Assembly: GCA_012861695.1 (NCBI GenBank)
Contig: JAAOOA010000117.1
Coordinates: forward strand, 62,001 to 126,000
Reading direction: 5' to 3'
Length of the DNA stretch: 64,000 bases
Source: Trematomus loennbergii
Taxonomy: Eukaryota > Chordata > Actinopteri > Perciformes > Nototheniidae
The position numbers and the translations under genes were made by a program. This document shows, piece after piece, positions 24,700 to 35,520 of the stretch; the first letter of the stretch is position 1; each line of letters opens with the position of its first letter. The notes beneath the pieces were generated by a model, which was not told the DNA's origin, searched no databases, and saw only the letters and a program-made list of their open reading frames with translations.

Positions 24700-25960
24700 C
24701 ATAAGGAAGAACAAACCCCCTCCCAAAATACTTCTTATTAAAAGTATTTTTAAGACAGGATTTAAATATCTCTGCTGGAATCCCTCTCTCTTAGTTTGTC
24801 CTTTATGTTGACTTGATTCTCAGTTTGCACCACAAGGGGTCGTTCAACATCACAAATGAAATGTCTCATGCACCTTAAAGCTGAATATATGGTTTTAATT
24901 TGCAACACAAAGTCAGTGAAATCTGCAAGATCTGCAAGTTCCTGTTGCAGTTTGATCAAATCTAAACTTTTATGAAAATCTACCTAATATCCTCTGCAGG
25001 GATGGAAGTGAAACTAAACGTAATAATAACAACAATGCACCAGCTCAGTATGTCTAAGACATAGATTATGTATGTGTGTTAAATCTTATTCATGTTATTA
25101 TTGTTAAAGGCTACGATCAGCACTTCAGCTTCAATGATTTCCCACCTTTCAGAACACTATTATTAGATTGTTAATCTCAATGAGACCTATCCTGGTCAAA
25201 TAAGGTTAAATAACAATTCTTATGATGGTTTAATATCTATTTAAAAAACAACTTATGTACCAACACGATTTATTTCATTGTTCTTATTTTTGTCAATGAT
25301 CATAATCTGAACAGTGATGATTGTTGTTACGGCCTAGAGATATTGGACCCCAACGCAAAAGACTTGGAGAGAGAGAGATGGTCAAAAACAAACATGTTAT
25401 TTTAAGCAGAGGCACAGTAAACGGCAGTGGAGGCAGGAAGCTGGCTGGCACGGAGACGTCAGGGACAGGAGGCAAACATCCAGGCGAAGAGATCACAGGG
25501 ACGAGGAGAGCAGCGAGACACACCGGGGGGTCGAACACAAAGGAATGATCTGGCAGGGAAGTGGCAAGAGGACCGGGCTCTTATGTCAACAGGTGAAGAG
25601 GTGAGTGGAAACAGGTGTGCCTCGTCTGCTGCTGGGAGGAGCCAGCCAACTCCCTGTCACACACCAGCCCTGCGGGGGGAGACAGAGAAGGGAGGGGGGA
25701 GACAGAAGAAAACACACAAAAAGCACACAACAAAACCAAACAGAATGATCACAGATTTGAACTGAAAACAAGCATTTTCTTGTGCATCTTATTGCAGTTT
25801 TTATCGTCAAGTCTTTAGGTTGATCTCAGAAGTTCAATACAAAATCCCGTTAAGGAAATGTGGAATTAAGCAGGGAGCATTAATGTATCTCGGCTTGCTC
25901 CTAATGACTTACTTGATGAGCTCTTGAGTTTGGTTTATTCATTTGTTGAATGTTTACCTT
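24700..25960. other. Intergenic region with a possible dispersed repeat
   Basis: No gene recognised. A segment from about 25326 starts GTTACGGCC and is purine-rich to about 25730; a similar GTTACGGCC start recurs at 38282, suggesting a dispersed repeat family. Long frames here have skewed composition and no splice context. Confidence 0.4.
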
Positions 25961-25977
25961 ATCGTGAACCCTTAAGG

Positions 25978-26376
25978 CAGGGGTGTCAAACTCAAGGCCC
26001 GGGGGCCAAATCCGGCCTGCCACTTCATTGTATGTGGCCCACAAGAGCTTGCAAAGAATATAATAAGTTTATTATAATGTTACGTGCCGCTTTACAGGAG
26101 AACGTTGCCCATAAACTACATGTCCCACAATGCATCTCATTGTGTGACATGCAATGAAGAGACTTGCAATTATTTTCCATAGACTTCTGCTTTCAGACGT
26201 AGTTAATTATGAAGTTATTACCGTATCCGATAATAATCCAATGCAGAGGAAATATTGTAAAATAATACATTATTTTATATTTATCTATGTATATTTATCT
26301 TAAAGTTACCACCGGCCCTTTGAGTGCAACCATAATTCTAATGTGGCCCGCGATGAAATTGAGTTTGACACCCCTG
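25978..26376. mobile_element. hAT-like MITE (CAGGGGTGTCAAACTC family)
   Basis: A 399-bp element. The ends CAGGGGTGTCAAACTC and GAGTTTGACACCCCTG are inverted, and CCTTAAGG is duplicated on both sides (25970-25977 and 26377-26384). Inner sequence has the GGCCCGGGGGCC and GTGGCCCGCG blocks of this fish repeat type. A diverged relative is in the last TRBC intron. Confidence 0.85.
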
Positions 26377-26754
26377 CCTTAAGGTGACGGTCTCTAAAGA
26401 ACTGCTACTTTAGCTTGTTCTACTTTATTAAAAAATACAGAGAAAGTGGGAAATAGTTTTGGAAGACGTGTGCAGAACCTCTCCTGTGTCTGTTGTGGTC
26501 TCTCACTGTTCCCTGTTTGTGTGACCTGAATAAGCACAAACATGTTTTTAAAGGAAACAAATTAAGAACATTTACACTTCTTAGAATTTAAATATCATAT
26601 TAGTATTTATGTGTATTTTTATTTGTAATCTATTAATCTCTATATATTTATTTGTTTCTTTTTATTCATATTACTGTTCAAGTTTTCTTCACATATTATT
26701 CATTATTACTTTTAAAACGGTACCTCTGCATGGAGAAACATATTAACCTGTAAT

Positions 26755-27040
26755 AATAATAATAGATTTATTTTGTGAGCGCTTTTACAGCTGCTCAAAG
26801 ACGCTTTACAGATATAGTGAAACGAAAAGAAAAGAACAACATATATATATATATATAGTTAAAGTCAAATTACAATCAAGCAATACAAAAACCATCACAC
26901 ATTAAAAGCCAGATTGAAGAGGTGAGTTTTTTGAAGGTGGTGAGGTCAGTGCCGTCTCTGATGGGTTGTGGGAGTGAGTTCCAGAGGGAGGGGGCAGCAA
27001 CGGAGAAGGCTCTGTCCCTTATGAACTGTACATGTCTGAT
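26755..27040. repeat. Dispersed repeat fragment
   Basis: Contains GACGCTTTACAGATATAGTG and, further on, GGGAGTGAGTTCCAGAGGGA, patterns I associate with an abundant fish interspersed repeat. A short (TA)n lies in the middle. No coding frame. Confidence 0.4.
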
Positions 27041-27519
27041 ATGACTGAACAAATATATGATATTATTATTAAAGCATTACTGTAAAAGCAGGAATTTACT
27101 ATTATTAGGAAGTAATTCATATATTCCTTATGGATTAATTGTTTTGTTTGTTCACATTTCCCGGGCCCAAAGTGACACATTCACCATTTCTGTTTTGTCC
27201 AAATCTAAAAATGATTAAAAAAGGTACGAGATACAAATCGTTTGTGAAGTTGGAACCATGAACGGTTTTATTGTATGTTATGTTAAAACCATGAGTGCAC
27301 TCAAAAGTACAATATCTGCATCAAATGTAGAAGTAGATACAACAAATGTATATACAATGGTAATACTGTATATGTAAAGTACCTCAAATATAAAAACTAC
27401 AGTACTTGAGTTAGTGTACTTATACATCCGATGGGAGATAACAATGAAACACGTCTTATTTCCCATCTCTTATCTACTGCAACGTTCAAACATTCGTCAA
27501 CACATTGTGTGTGCAGCAG

Positions 27520-27740
27520 AGGACATGAACAGCTGTTTTCCAAAGCAGCCTGATGGAGCTGTGTGTGTTCAGTTACACAGGAAGTGCAGCTGTGTGTTCC
27601 TGCAGACAGAGGTTTCAGATCTGCTGCTCTGTGACCACTTCCTGTCTCTGCTCTCTGCACAACAACACCTCCACCTGCTGCACCACACACACACACACTT
27701 CCTGCACACACACACTTCCTGTCATACTGACACTGTTTGA
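27520..27740. promoter_or_regulatory. Candidate TRB 3' enhancer (ETS/RUNX/E-box cluster)
   Basis: About 1 kb 3' of the last TRBC exon. On the minus strand 27629-27647 reads AGACAGGAAGTGGTCACAG, an ETS core directly joined to a RUNX-like core, as in the ETS-RUNX composite sites of the mammalian TRB enhancer. Further ETS sites are ACAGGAAGTG (27576-27585) and CACTTCCTG-type copies near 27697 and 27713. E-boxes CAGCTG (27530 and 27587) and CACCTG (27672) and a RUNX-like ACCACA (27682) complete the cluster. In mammals the TRB enhancer also lies 3' of the constant gene. Part of the region is CA-rich, which raises the chance of accidental hits. Confidence 0.45.
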
Positions 27741-28689
27741 ACTGAGGGACAACGTCTTTGTTCATCGAGAGAATGTAAACCGCCACGAGCTTGTCTCTTG
27801 TACAAAGTAAAAACAAAACATATGATCAGGATTGTCTTCACATTAATATCACGATGAAACTTCCTCAGTCATAACTGACATTGACAAAGTTGTAATTAAA
27901 TATCCCCAGTTGCTGAAATGTTATGTTAAATATGCAAATGAGACTTGATGCTAACTGTTGGTGAACAACAAATCTACAGAATCATAGAGACAACGTTTGT
28001 AAGAAAATGTGTGTTAACTCTTTCTTTCCCCTATAAAAAAATATGACTTCAATTAAAAGACTTAAAAAAGTGAAATGATTTGATCAGAAAGATGTTACCA
28101 TGCAGATTATGACCTCAGGCACCTCTCAGGTCGATCAATGGAAACACGTCAGACACAAAAGACATGTTTCCACCGGATGACACACGAGTGGCTTCTCAGA
28201 AAAGAGGCGAGCAGCTAAAAATACTTCACCCTGTCTGTGGAAAAAGTGATGTGTGAGATGTGAGAGGAGAGATGTGTGCACCATTTGGAGCAACTGACTT
28301 TAGATAAGACCTTAATCCATTCACGTTTAACACTTGAGTCTAAAGTTAATGCATAAACTCTTGTGCTTCAGAAACATACTGTATGTAAACCTGATCATCA
28401 TTTTAAGAACAGATCGTCGACGACATTAAAGGACCAATAAACAATATAGTTGACATACTTTTTTTGAAAGGAATTAAGCATCAAGTACATAACAACCAGA
28501 GACATAAAAGGTTTTCCTATTGCCATGCTAGCTTTAATATCGTCATAAGAATAATGTTGGTCTAATGGAAGCAGAATTTAATTTGCTTGGTTATATATAA
28601 AAATGCAAATATGCTGTGACATACAGAGCTTTGTGATATAACCACATTAGGCTCCACAGATCCTTTTTACAGACGCAGACACGGTCGGA

Positions 28690-30536
28690 TCAGTGGCTCT
28701 GCTTTCCGGCTGAACTCTGCAACAGACAGAAAGGACACGTCGTCAGAACAGTGTTTTATTACTCGTTCATCCCCAAATGGAGATGTATGAAACCTGTTGA
28801 TTTGTAAACAGCACCAGTATAATAGTGATGTGTCAAACTCAAGGCCCGGGGGCCAAATCAGGCCCTTGGTGGATTTAATTTCGGCCCGCAGGATCATTTC
28901 TAATTACTATTAGATCTGGCCCGCCGGTATATTGCACGCACACCTTCACTCAATCCTGAGGGTCTCCTCAGCTCAGAGCCTGAGCCCAAACATTGATGAA
29001 CTTGCACCCAAGATGAGATGGCAAGTATCTGGCTTGAACTAGCATCACAGAGCAGCACACTGAGTTTACATGGATGTTTCCTTCTGCACTTTCTTTCTCA
29101 CAACAACAGGGCATGTTTGTTTTTTCTTTGAGGGAAATAGTTTTTTTGAAGCTGTTAAAAATGTAATCATAAGAAATGAATGCAGCTGATTATTTAATGT
29201 TGTTTTTATAGGCAATCATTTAAGCTTTGTTAGTTATAGGTTTAATATGTGCAATAAGTTCATTTCAATAAGTTCTGCAAGAAACATTGAACCAGTCCGG
29301 CCCTCGACTAGTACCCATTTTTTAACACTGTGTATTTGAGTTTGACACCCCTGAGTTAGAGCTCACCTGCAGCCTCCACAGCAGGAAGGCCACGCCGGCG
29401 CCGTAGATGCTGCTCTTCACGATGAACACAACGTACGACAGTTTGGCCGCCTGGGTCGTCTTCAAGTATTTCTCTGCAGAAGATCAAACACTGACATTAG
29501 TGACATGTAGAGGAAACATCCAGTGGGGTTATAAGAGAGCTAATACATAAGGGCTGGGGAAATTGCTCCTGAGTGAATAATTTAGACACAGACTCAAAGT
29601 TGTGTCTGGTATAATTAGGATTTCATAAAAGATCTCACTAAATACCAGTTTTTCATGCTTGTTGGGTACAATTTAAATTTAAAAAAATCGCAAGTTTGTG
29701 AAATAAAAAGGCAGCTAGCCAAGCCTCATTTATATAACGGGCAGCATTTGTGAGAGAAAAAAAAAAAACTTGAACTTGTTATTCTTGGAGTGGTGCACAT
29801 TTGTTTGTTGTTCTAAAAATTCTTTATTTGTGCAAGTTAAGCACGAGTTAATATGAACTTTTGTCTTTTGTGTTTTCACATTACTTCAATTAGTTGATAA
29901 AACTTCTAATAATCTTTACACTTCACTCAGCTTCCATGTTATCATTTTCCACAATGCCTTATCAGCGCACTGGAGTAGGTCCTGAATATAGCTCTTCTGC
30001 GAACCCCTAAAAAAACACACCAAATATAATTTATTGATACATTGATGTTTCAAGAAATACAACATAATACTGTATATTCACCTCTTGTCATGACTCCTTC
30101 TTTACCTGATAAAAGAAAAGATGGATTAGACGAGGACAGATGATCACTTTCCCTTAAATGAAACATTGAGATTTCCCAAATTAACTTACCTTCGACCCCA
30201 ACCACCGTGTCTTCATGGTGGCTGGTGTGTTTCCCGTTGTAGAAGCTGACCCTGCAGGTGAACTTCCTGCCCGGTGTGACCAGTCTGAGGCAGAGACCCT
30301 CAGCCTGCTGCTGATCCTGTAGGTCTTGTCTTCCCGCAGGGCGCTGCTGTCGGTGGCCACCCCGCTGCTTTCGGCCCCCTCTGCCACCTGCCAGGACACA
30401 CTGACGTGGTCCGGGTAGAATCCGCTGGCCACACACACCAGGGTCTTCCTCCTCTTATGGTCTTTATGGTTCCTGCACTCCTTTGGTGACGGAGGGAACA
30501 CTTTGACTGTCGGGTCAGTGACATCATGGTCTGGTT
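28690..30536 (-). CDS. TRBC: TCR beta constant region (TRBC), four exons, exon 1 frameshifted
   Basis: Constant part of the TCR beta chain, which pairs with TCR alpha and CD3 in the T-cell membrane. Exon 1 (30190-30536) is an Ig C1 domain: VKVFPPSPKEC, then TLVCVASGFYPDHVSVSW (first Cys, core Trp), RVSASDW, and after the break RKFTCRVSFYNG (second Cys). Exon 2 (30082-30105, 24 nt) is a hinge-like KEGVMTR. Exon 3 (29367-29473) is the connecting peptide and membrane segment, LSYVVFIVKSSIYGAGVAF, with the Lys that contacts CD3. Exon 4 (28690-28716) ends SSAGKQSH then stop. Exon phases fit the J donors. Exon 1 is 347 nt, not a multiple of three: TGG TC ACA near 30279 should be TGG TTC ACA, one T short. 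As read, the chain would be truncated, but this may be a consensus error. Confidence 0.93.
28825..29353. mobile_element. Diverged hAT-like MITE in the last TRBC intron
   Basis: The left part GTGTCAAACTCAAGGCCCGG (from about 28831) and the right end TTTGACACCCCTG (to 29353) match the family at 25978-26376. It lies wholly between TRBC exons 4 and 3. The left tip is eroded, so the target duplication is unclear. Confidence 0.7.
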
Positions 30537-30873
30537 CTGCAGAGACAAAGGACCGACATCATTCTGTATTCATGGAGCCGACTGTTACAGGACTCAGCCT
30601 GTGTTTATGCGTCTTCTTAATTATTTGAATACATGCACCAAACACCACGACAAATTCCTTATAAGTGAAAACAAATTAGCATTAAACCTTATTCTGATTT
30701 ACTAAATGTTAAGGTGTCAGAACCCTGGAGGTCTGCAGTGAGACACAAACATTTGTTCATCTAAAAACAACGTGGTTTCTGAGGGTTTTTCTACACAGAT
30801 CTGATTTCCAGTTTCAGCTTTTGCATAACGTTTTAGTAAACAGTTAGTATGCAGTATTGCTCATGTGGACCAT

Positions 30874-31005
30874 AATCACCATTTAGCTCAGTGTTTTTTG
30901 TACTAAAGGTTGTTGCCCCCCCCCTCACTTCTTCACTAATCACCATTTAGCTCAGTGTTTTTTGTACTAAAAGTTGTTGCCCCCCCCCCCTCACTTCTTC
31001 ACTAA
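30874..31005. repeat. 64-bp direct repeat, two copies, in the J-C intron
   Basis: The block starting AATCACCATTTAGCTCAG occurs at 30874 and again at 30938, each followed by a C8-C10 run. The two copies are nearly identical. Confidence 0.9.
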
Positions 31006-31270
31006 TACAAGTAAAGACGTTTAGTTTGCAATTGAGAAAATGTTGCCTGTTGTAAATACTTTTAGTGCAAATGCATTGAACAGAACGAACACATGACAAA
31101 GCCTGGCGTTAGGACCAAAGGCTTACCGTACGACTTCGAGATATCATTTTGACAACACACCTACTCTGCATTCACTCAACAAAAATAATATTTTCTTTTT
31201 TTGCAGATTTAGGTTGAATGAAGCTCAGGAACAAACATTAATGCATATTCTTTAAAAATAATAGTCTTAC

Positions 31271-31322
31271 CGAGCACTGTGAGTTTGGTGCCTCTGCCAA
31301 AGTAAGCAGGGTCGTAGTTGTT
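31271..31322 (-). CDS. TRBJ: TRBJ segment 11 (most C-proximal)
   Basis: Encodes NYDPAYFGRGTKLTVL and ends at a GTAAG donor. The RSS heptamer at 31323-31329 (CACACTG on the plus strand) is followed by a 12-bp spacer and nonamer AGGAAAACT. The frame is intact. Confidence 0.9.
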
Positions 31323-31565
31323 CACACTGAAACAAGGCTTCAGGAAAACTGCTGCGCTGAAGCCTCGCTACTGTCTGTGCTGTTTTTACTTAACTGTGTG
31401 CACAAACTCTCAAAGAAAAGCTTTGCCAAATGAAATCTAAACATTATCAACTGCTGATTTAAACTACTCAGGAGAATAAGATTAAAAAACTACTAAAACA
31501 AAGTTGTCCTGTTATATCTTTTCATGTATTACATCAATTTATTTGGGATAATTTTTCCTGTTTTA

Positions 31566-31612
31566 AGACGGTGAGTTTAGTTCCGCTCCAGAGAAAGCTC
31601 CTGACTGAACTC
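31566..31612 (-). pseudogene. TRBJ: TRBJ segment 10, degenerate
   Basis: The remnant reads GAGCTTTCTCTGGAGCGG and then AACTAAACTCACCGTCTTA, as expected for a F(G)xGTKLTVL J. The first Gly of the motif is Ser, one G is missing from the GGG run, and the donor GTAAG is replaced by AAACAGG. A heptamer is not clear. This J cannot be used. Confidence 0.65.
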
Positions 31613-31849
31613 AGAGCTGATCAGAAATCGCCGTGAGAGAAATAATCTGGAGCTCAGCCAGAGAAGATTTACTGAACAAAGACGAGGCTAGTTTTTTACA
31701 GCACAAACTAACTATTAACACGGTTTTAACGTACAGTTTTTTTCACAACTATCAATTAAATTCCTACTTAACATATTTGTATCATTGCCTATTATTTTAA
31801 AGTCAAATTAAAGTGCTCTGAGAGACGTTTCTCCTGCAGCGTTTCTTAC

Positions 31850-31899
31850 CTAAAACAGTGAGTTTAGTCCCAGCTCCAAAGTAAGCCTCGGAGTATGAG
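31850..31899 (-). CDS. TRBJ: TRBJ segment 9
   Basis: Encodes YSEAYFGAGTKLTVL with a GTAAG donor. Heptamer CACAGAG (31900-31906, plus strand), 12-bp spacer, nonamer CACAAAAAC or ACAAAAACT. Intact. Confidence 0.9.
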
Positions 31900-32125
31900 C
31901 ACAGAGACTTTCCACTGTCACAAAAACTCTCCCTGCTGCCTCTCTGTCTCACTCTCTTTCACTTGTTTCTCTGACATGTGAACACTTTGACTTTAACATA
32001 CTCTACTGTGCTAAAGAGAAAACATTCCTAAATTAACTTTCACCCCTAAAACATCAACAAACTTGCTTTAGGAATAATTACGAATCTATCGAACAAAATG
32101 TAATAAACTTTTAACATTTTCTTAC

Positions 32126-32177
32126 CTAAGACTGTTAGCTTAGTTCCTCCACCAAAGTAAGCCTCTGAGCTCTGGGT
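32126..32177 (-). CDS. TRBJ: TRBJ segment 8
   Basis: Encodes QSSEAYFGGGTKLTVL with a GTAAG donor. Heptamer CACAGTG (32178-32184), 12-bp spacer AACCTGATCAGT, nonamer GTCTAAAAC. Near copy of segment 6 including its RSS. Confidence 0.9.
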
Positions 32178-32448
32178 CACAGTGAACCTGATCAGTGTCT
32201 AAAACTGCTCCACATGCTGCTCTACTAAATATAGTATTATTATCTAGTATTATATCTAGTATTATTATCTATTATTATTTATAATAAATGCACCTTTCTT
32301 GTAATTAAAAACCAACAGCTCCTGCCTCACACGCTGTTTTTTTTACACAATGTATGCAATTCAAAACGGTCTCTCAGTGACCAACCTGTCAGGCTTTTGA
32401 ATGTTTTACTAAGTTAATGTTTGAAACAAACGTAGAGCTTTTACTCAC

Positions 32449-32495
32449 CGAGAACAGTCAGTTTAGTTCCCTGCCCGAAATAAGCCTCGTACTGA
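32449..32495 (-). CDS. TRBJ: TRBJ segment 7
   Basis: Encodes QYEAYFGQGTKLTVL with a GTGAG donor. Heptamer CACAGCG (32496-32502), 12-bp spacer, nonamer AACAAAAAG. Near copy of segment 5. Confidence 0.9.
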
Positions 32496-32661
32496 CACAG
32501 CGTTTGAGCTCGAGAACAAAAAGCTCTGAGCAACTTAAACTTTAAAACATTTAAAGATTTCTAGTACAGTATGATTATTAAATTACCACACCATGGACAG
32601 CACTTTGAACATTTCCCATCTCATCATAGACTTTATATACAATATATATATTATGTCTTAC

Positions 32662-32715
32662 CTAAAACAGTTAGCTTAGTTCCTCCACCGAAGTAAGCTT
32701 CACTAAAACCAGTGT
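32662..32715 (-). CDS. TRBJ: TRBJ segment 6
   Basis: Encodes TGFSEAYFGGGTKLTVL with a GTAAG donor. Heptamer CACAGTG (32716-32722), 12-bp spacer AACCTGATCCGT, nonamer GTCTAAAAC. Confidence 0.9.
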
Positions 32716-32883
32716 CACAGTGAACCTGATCCGTGTCTAAAACTGCACAACACTCTGCTTTTAGATGAAGTTACCTTTAAAACTACTTTACCGTGTTAAC
32801 ATTGTTATTTCTTTTTTTTTACTGCATTGCACTCAAGTTTTTAATTGTAACACACAACTTATGAACGTAGAGCTCTTACTCAC

Positions 32884-32931
32884 CGAGGACAGTCAGTTTA
32901 GTTCCCTGTCCGAAATAGGCTTCGTAATTGG
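32884..32931 (-). CDS. TRBJ: TRBJ segment 5
   Basis: Encodes NYEAYFGQGTKLTVL with a GTGAG donor. Heptamer CACAGAG (32932-32938), 12-bp spacer, nonamer ATCAAAAAG. Confidence 0.9.
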
Positions 32932-33053
32932 CACAGAGCTGAAGCTTGATATCAAAAAGCTCTGAGCACAACTCGGACTATAAAAACCCAAATACTTTGC
33001 TTAATGCACCGAGTCATTTACAAAACTTTACTAAATACAGGAGCCATCCTTAC

Positions 33054-33104
33054 CCAAAACAGTCAGTTTGGTTCCTTTTCCAAAGTAAGCCTCGCTTGTT
33101 GTGT
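33054..33104 (-). CDS. TRBJ: TRBJ segment 4
   Basis: Encodes TTSEAYFGKGTKLTVL with a GTAAG donor. Heptamer CACAGTG (33105-33111); the spacer and nonamer region resembles segment 3, with a weak nonamer. Confidence 0.9.
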
Positions 33105-33245
33105 CACAGTGCAGAAACACTGAGCATCAAACTATTTCTCTATCAGAATTATCTTTGGAAAGTTTTTACTGATACTTCCGTTCATAATGGAACTTTAAAG
33201 CACTATAAGATTTATCAAAACGAGGTAATAAAGTTAAATATTTAC

Positions 33246-33296
33246 CCAAAACTGTCAGTTTGGTTCCTTTTCCAAAGTAGGCCTCGTTTCCCAAGT
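33246..33296 (-). CDS. TRBJ: TRBJ segment 3
   Basis: Encodes LGNEAYFGKGTKLTVL with a GTAAA donor. Heptamer CACAGTG (33297-33303), 12-bp spacer, weak nonamer GCATGAAAC. Confidence 0.9.
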
Positions 33297-33428
33297 CACA
33301 GTGCAGAAATACTGAGCATGAAACTCTCAAGTCTTTCTCTAGAACTATCTTTACTGATAACTCTGTTTGAAATAATATTTTAAGGAAATGTGACATTTAC
33401 CAAAACATAGTGTTAGTGAAATATTTAC

Positions 33429-33479
33429 CTAAAACTGTGAGTTGGTTCCTTGTCCAAAGTAAGCAGGTTGAGTGTTGCT
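33429..33479 (-). pseudogene. TRBJ: TRBJ segment 2, one-base frameshift
   Basis: Should encode NTQPAYFGQGTKLTVL, but AAA of the Lys codon is AA, so the frame becomes GTNSQF then stop. Heptamer CACAGTG (33480-33486) and donor GTAAA are intact; the nonamer is poor. The missing A in a homopolymer may be a consensus error. Confidence 0.85.
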
Positions 33480-33608
33480 CACAGTGTTCTCCCTTCAGGT
33501 CAATATATAGACTCTTTCACAACAACAGTTTTTTCCTTCATCCTCATGCAAACGTATACTTTGTAAAGTTTGTAGCATGACACTGAAGCAGGGAGAGAAG
33601 CTACTTAC

Positions 33609-33653
33609 CTAAAACAGTGACTTTCGTTCCCTTTCCAAAGTCAGCTCCAGAGT
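33609..33653 (-). CDS. TRBJ: TRBJ segment 1 (most D-proximal)
   Basis: Encodes SGADFGKGTKVTVL with a GTAAG donor. Heptamer CACACTG (33654-33660), 12-bp spacer, nonamer ACCAAAAAG. Intact; Asp precedes the FGKG motif instead of the Tyr found in most of its neighbours. Confidence 0.88.
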   Translation of the reverse strand, partial: TLELTLERERKSLF

Positions 33654-33999
33654 CACACTGAGAGTCTCCTCTACCAAAAAGTCTCCAAACTCTCCAGAAT
33701 CAGCATGTAGAGACTCAGAGTGATAATCCAGAGGAGGAGGAAGGCAGGCATGCAGGACAGGATTCATAATGTCATAAAGTTCAAGGTTTCTGTCGAGACG
33801 AGAAAGAGAGGCATCCAAATGCTTCACATATAAATAATAAGATAATTATTATATAAAACTATTTTTCCTGCAGATCTTGTCCACATGAATTGTCTTTTTA
33901 CTGCCAAAGTGTGCAGTGAGTTTGAACCCTTGATATCCGTCCTGTCCCCCCCCCCAACAGGGAGCCTGCAGCAGGAACACAGGGGCTGTTAATGGAGGA

Positions 34000-34078
34000 G
34001 GTTTTTGTACAGCGGCTCTATAGGATTGTATCACCGTGGCCCCCTGTCCCCACGGTGAAAAAGCATCAGACAAAAACC
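34000..34078 (-). other. TRBD: TRBD segment with 5' 12-RSS and 3' 23-RSS
   Basis: The 12-bp D (34039-34050) reads GGGACAGGGGGC on the minus strand, the same as the human TRBD1 core as I recall it. On its 5' side is heptamer 34051-34057, a 12-bp spacer and nonamer 34070-34078 (ACAAAAACC on the plus strand). On its 3' side is heptamer 34032-34038, a 23-bp spacer and nonamer 34000-34008 (ACAAAAACC on the minus strand). This arrangement permits V(23)-D(12) and D(23)-J(12) joining. It lies 350 bp upstream of TRBJ 1, and no second D was seen. Confidence 0.95.
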
Positions 34079-34089
34079 TGAAGTCTCTC

Positions 34090-35500
34090 TGCTTCTCTCC
34101 CCCCTCCCTCCCCCCAGCGCCTCCATATCTCAGCCTCCATCTCTCTGTGTGGTGCGAGTGTGTGTGTGTGTGTGTTGTGTGTTTGTCTACTGCTGCTATT
34201 TCTGTGACAGCTAAGAAAAGAAGAGGAGGAAGGAGAAGGGAGAGAGGTGTTTGTGTTCAGAGGGAGGGACATCTCTGCTGCCCACCTCTTCATCCTGAAG
34301 CGTCAGAGACACGTCACTGAGACACACACACAGATGTGATGTCACTGAGATAAACACATTCACCTATAATGTGAAATATTTCGCTTGTTTTGATGAATTC
34401 ATAGATAATTGTTACATAAACCAGCTGAATGTGACATCTTAGCATCTTTAAGATCATAATGTTTTGCTTTTTCATCTCTGCTCTCAGCGGGGCGGTAAAA
34501 AAACCTGGATAAATGCAAAGTGTGCGACTAGCTCTTAAAAGTGTAGCTGAACAAACGGATCGTTTCCGTGGATGAAACCGAAACAGAAAAGTGAAATAAT
34601 GAAAATAAGTAAATAATCTTTTATTTTGCAAATGAATGCAAATGTTGCTCCGTCTGTCGCAGCTGGATGTGTAAAGTGTGTTCTGCCCCCCAGTGGTCAA
34701 AACATCTGTCAACATCTGCAAGATTACCAAGTTAAGTATAAATTGTATGAGCTGTATAATATTATGATTTGACACAACATTTATTTTGTAATGGAAATAT
34801 ATAATTTATTGAATACCTTTCTAACAATATTGTGACCATGCATCATTAACCAAAATGTGTTTATAAAATCACAACACTAAACATCATTGCACACTCTATT
34901 ATTCTTATACAGTTATTGCACCACTTTTATTTCAAACAACTTTTTTTCAGCAGATTTTGTGCACAATATTTTACTTTTCAATTCCAACGTGTCTTTACGT
35001 TTCTAACCTCCATATTTGACATGTGACTCGTGTTTTGTTTGTGTTCAGGTTTGGAATTTCCTCATTTTACGGCAAGGCCATTCGGCCTTTGGTGTCACCA
35101 TTTCTTTTAGGGCACAAAGGCCACATGCCAGGGCACGAAGGCCATTGAGGGAAAAATTTGGATTTGGAGCTTACAAATAAATAACTTCACTCTCTGATAA
35201 GAAAAACACACGAATGACATGGAAAACAAATCACTTTTTTAATATCAATAATGTCAAACATGATATCATCATATAGGCCTATGCCTCCTTAGTATTACCG
35301 TATATAAAATGAAATACTCTACTTTGAATAATGAGTGTCTGGTATGTTTTCTATCTACAACTTCTCCCATTCAAAAATCTGAAATCAATCAAAAAATCAA
35401 AAATTCTATTAATATGTAACAAATATATTCCATTACAGAGCAGAAGAAACAGCCTTCAAGGGTCAAACTCTGCACATCAATTGATTGGTCAGCCGGCGCT
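34090..35500. other. Region upstream of TRBD with no recognised gene
   Basis: Includes a short TG tract at about 34155-34175 and a GGCC-rich stretch at 35078-35150 with repeated AAGGCCA blocks. No coding pattern with splice sites was seen. A D-proximal germline promoter would be expected just upstream of 34078 but is not identifiable by eye. Confidence 0.4.
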
Positions 35501-35520
35501 GCTTTCACTGAGTTGATCTC

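Noticed and set aside
27397..27816. A 139-residue minus-strand frame with many Cys
   Set aside because: It overlaps CA-rich DNA and the motif cluster, has no homology I recognise and no splice or promoter context.
34036..34320. 94-residue plus-strand frame over the D region
   Set aside because: It crosses the D segment and its RSS and is low-complexity, a shadow of CT-rich DNA.
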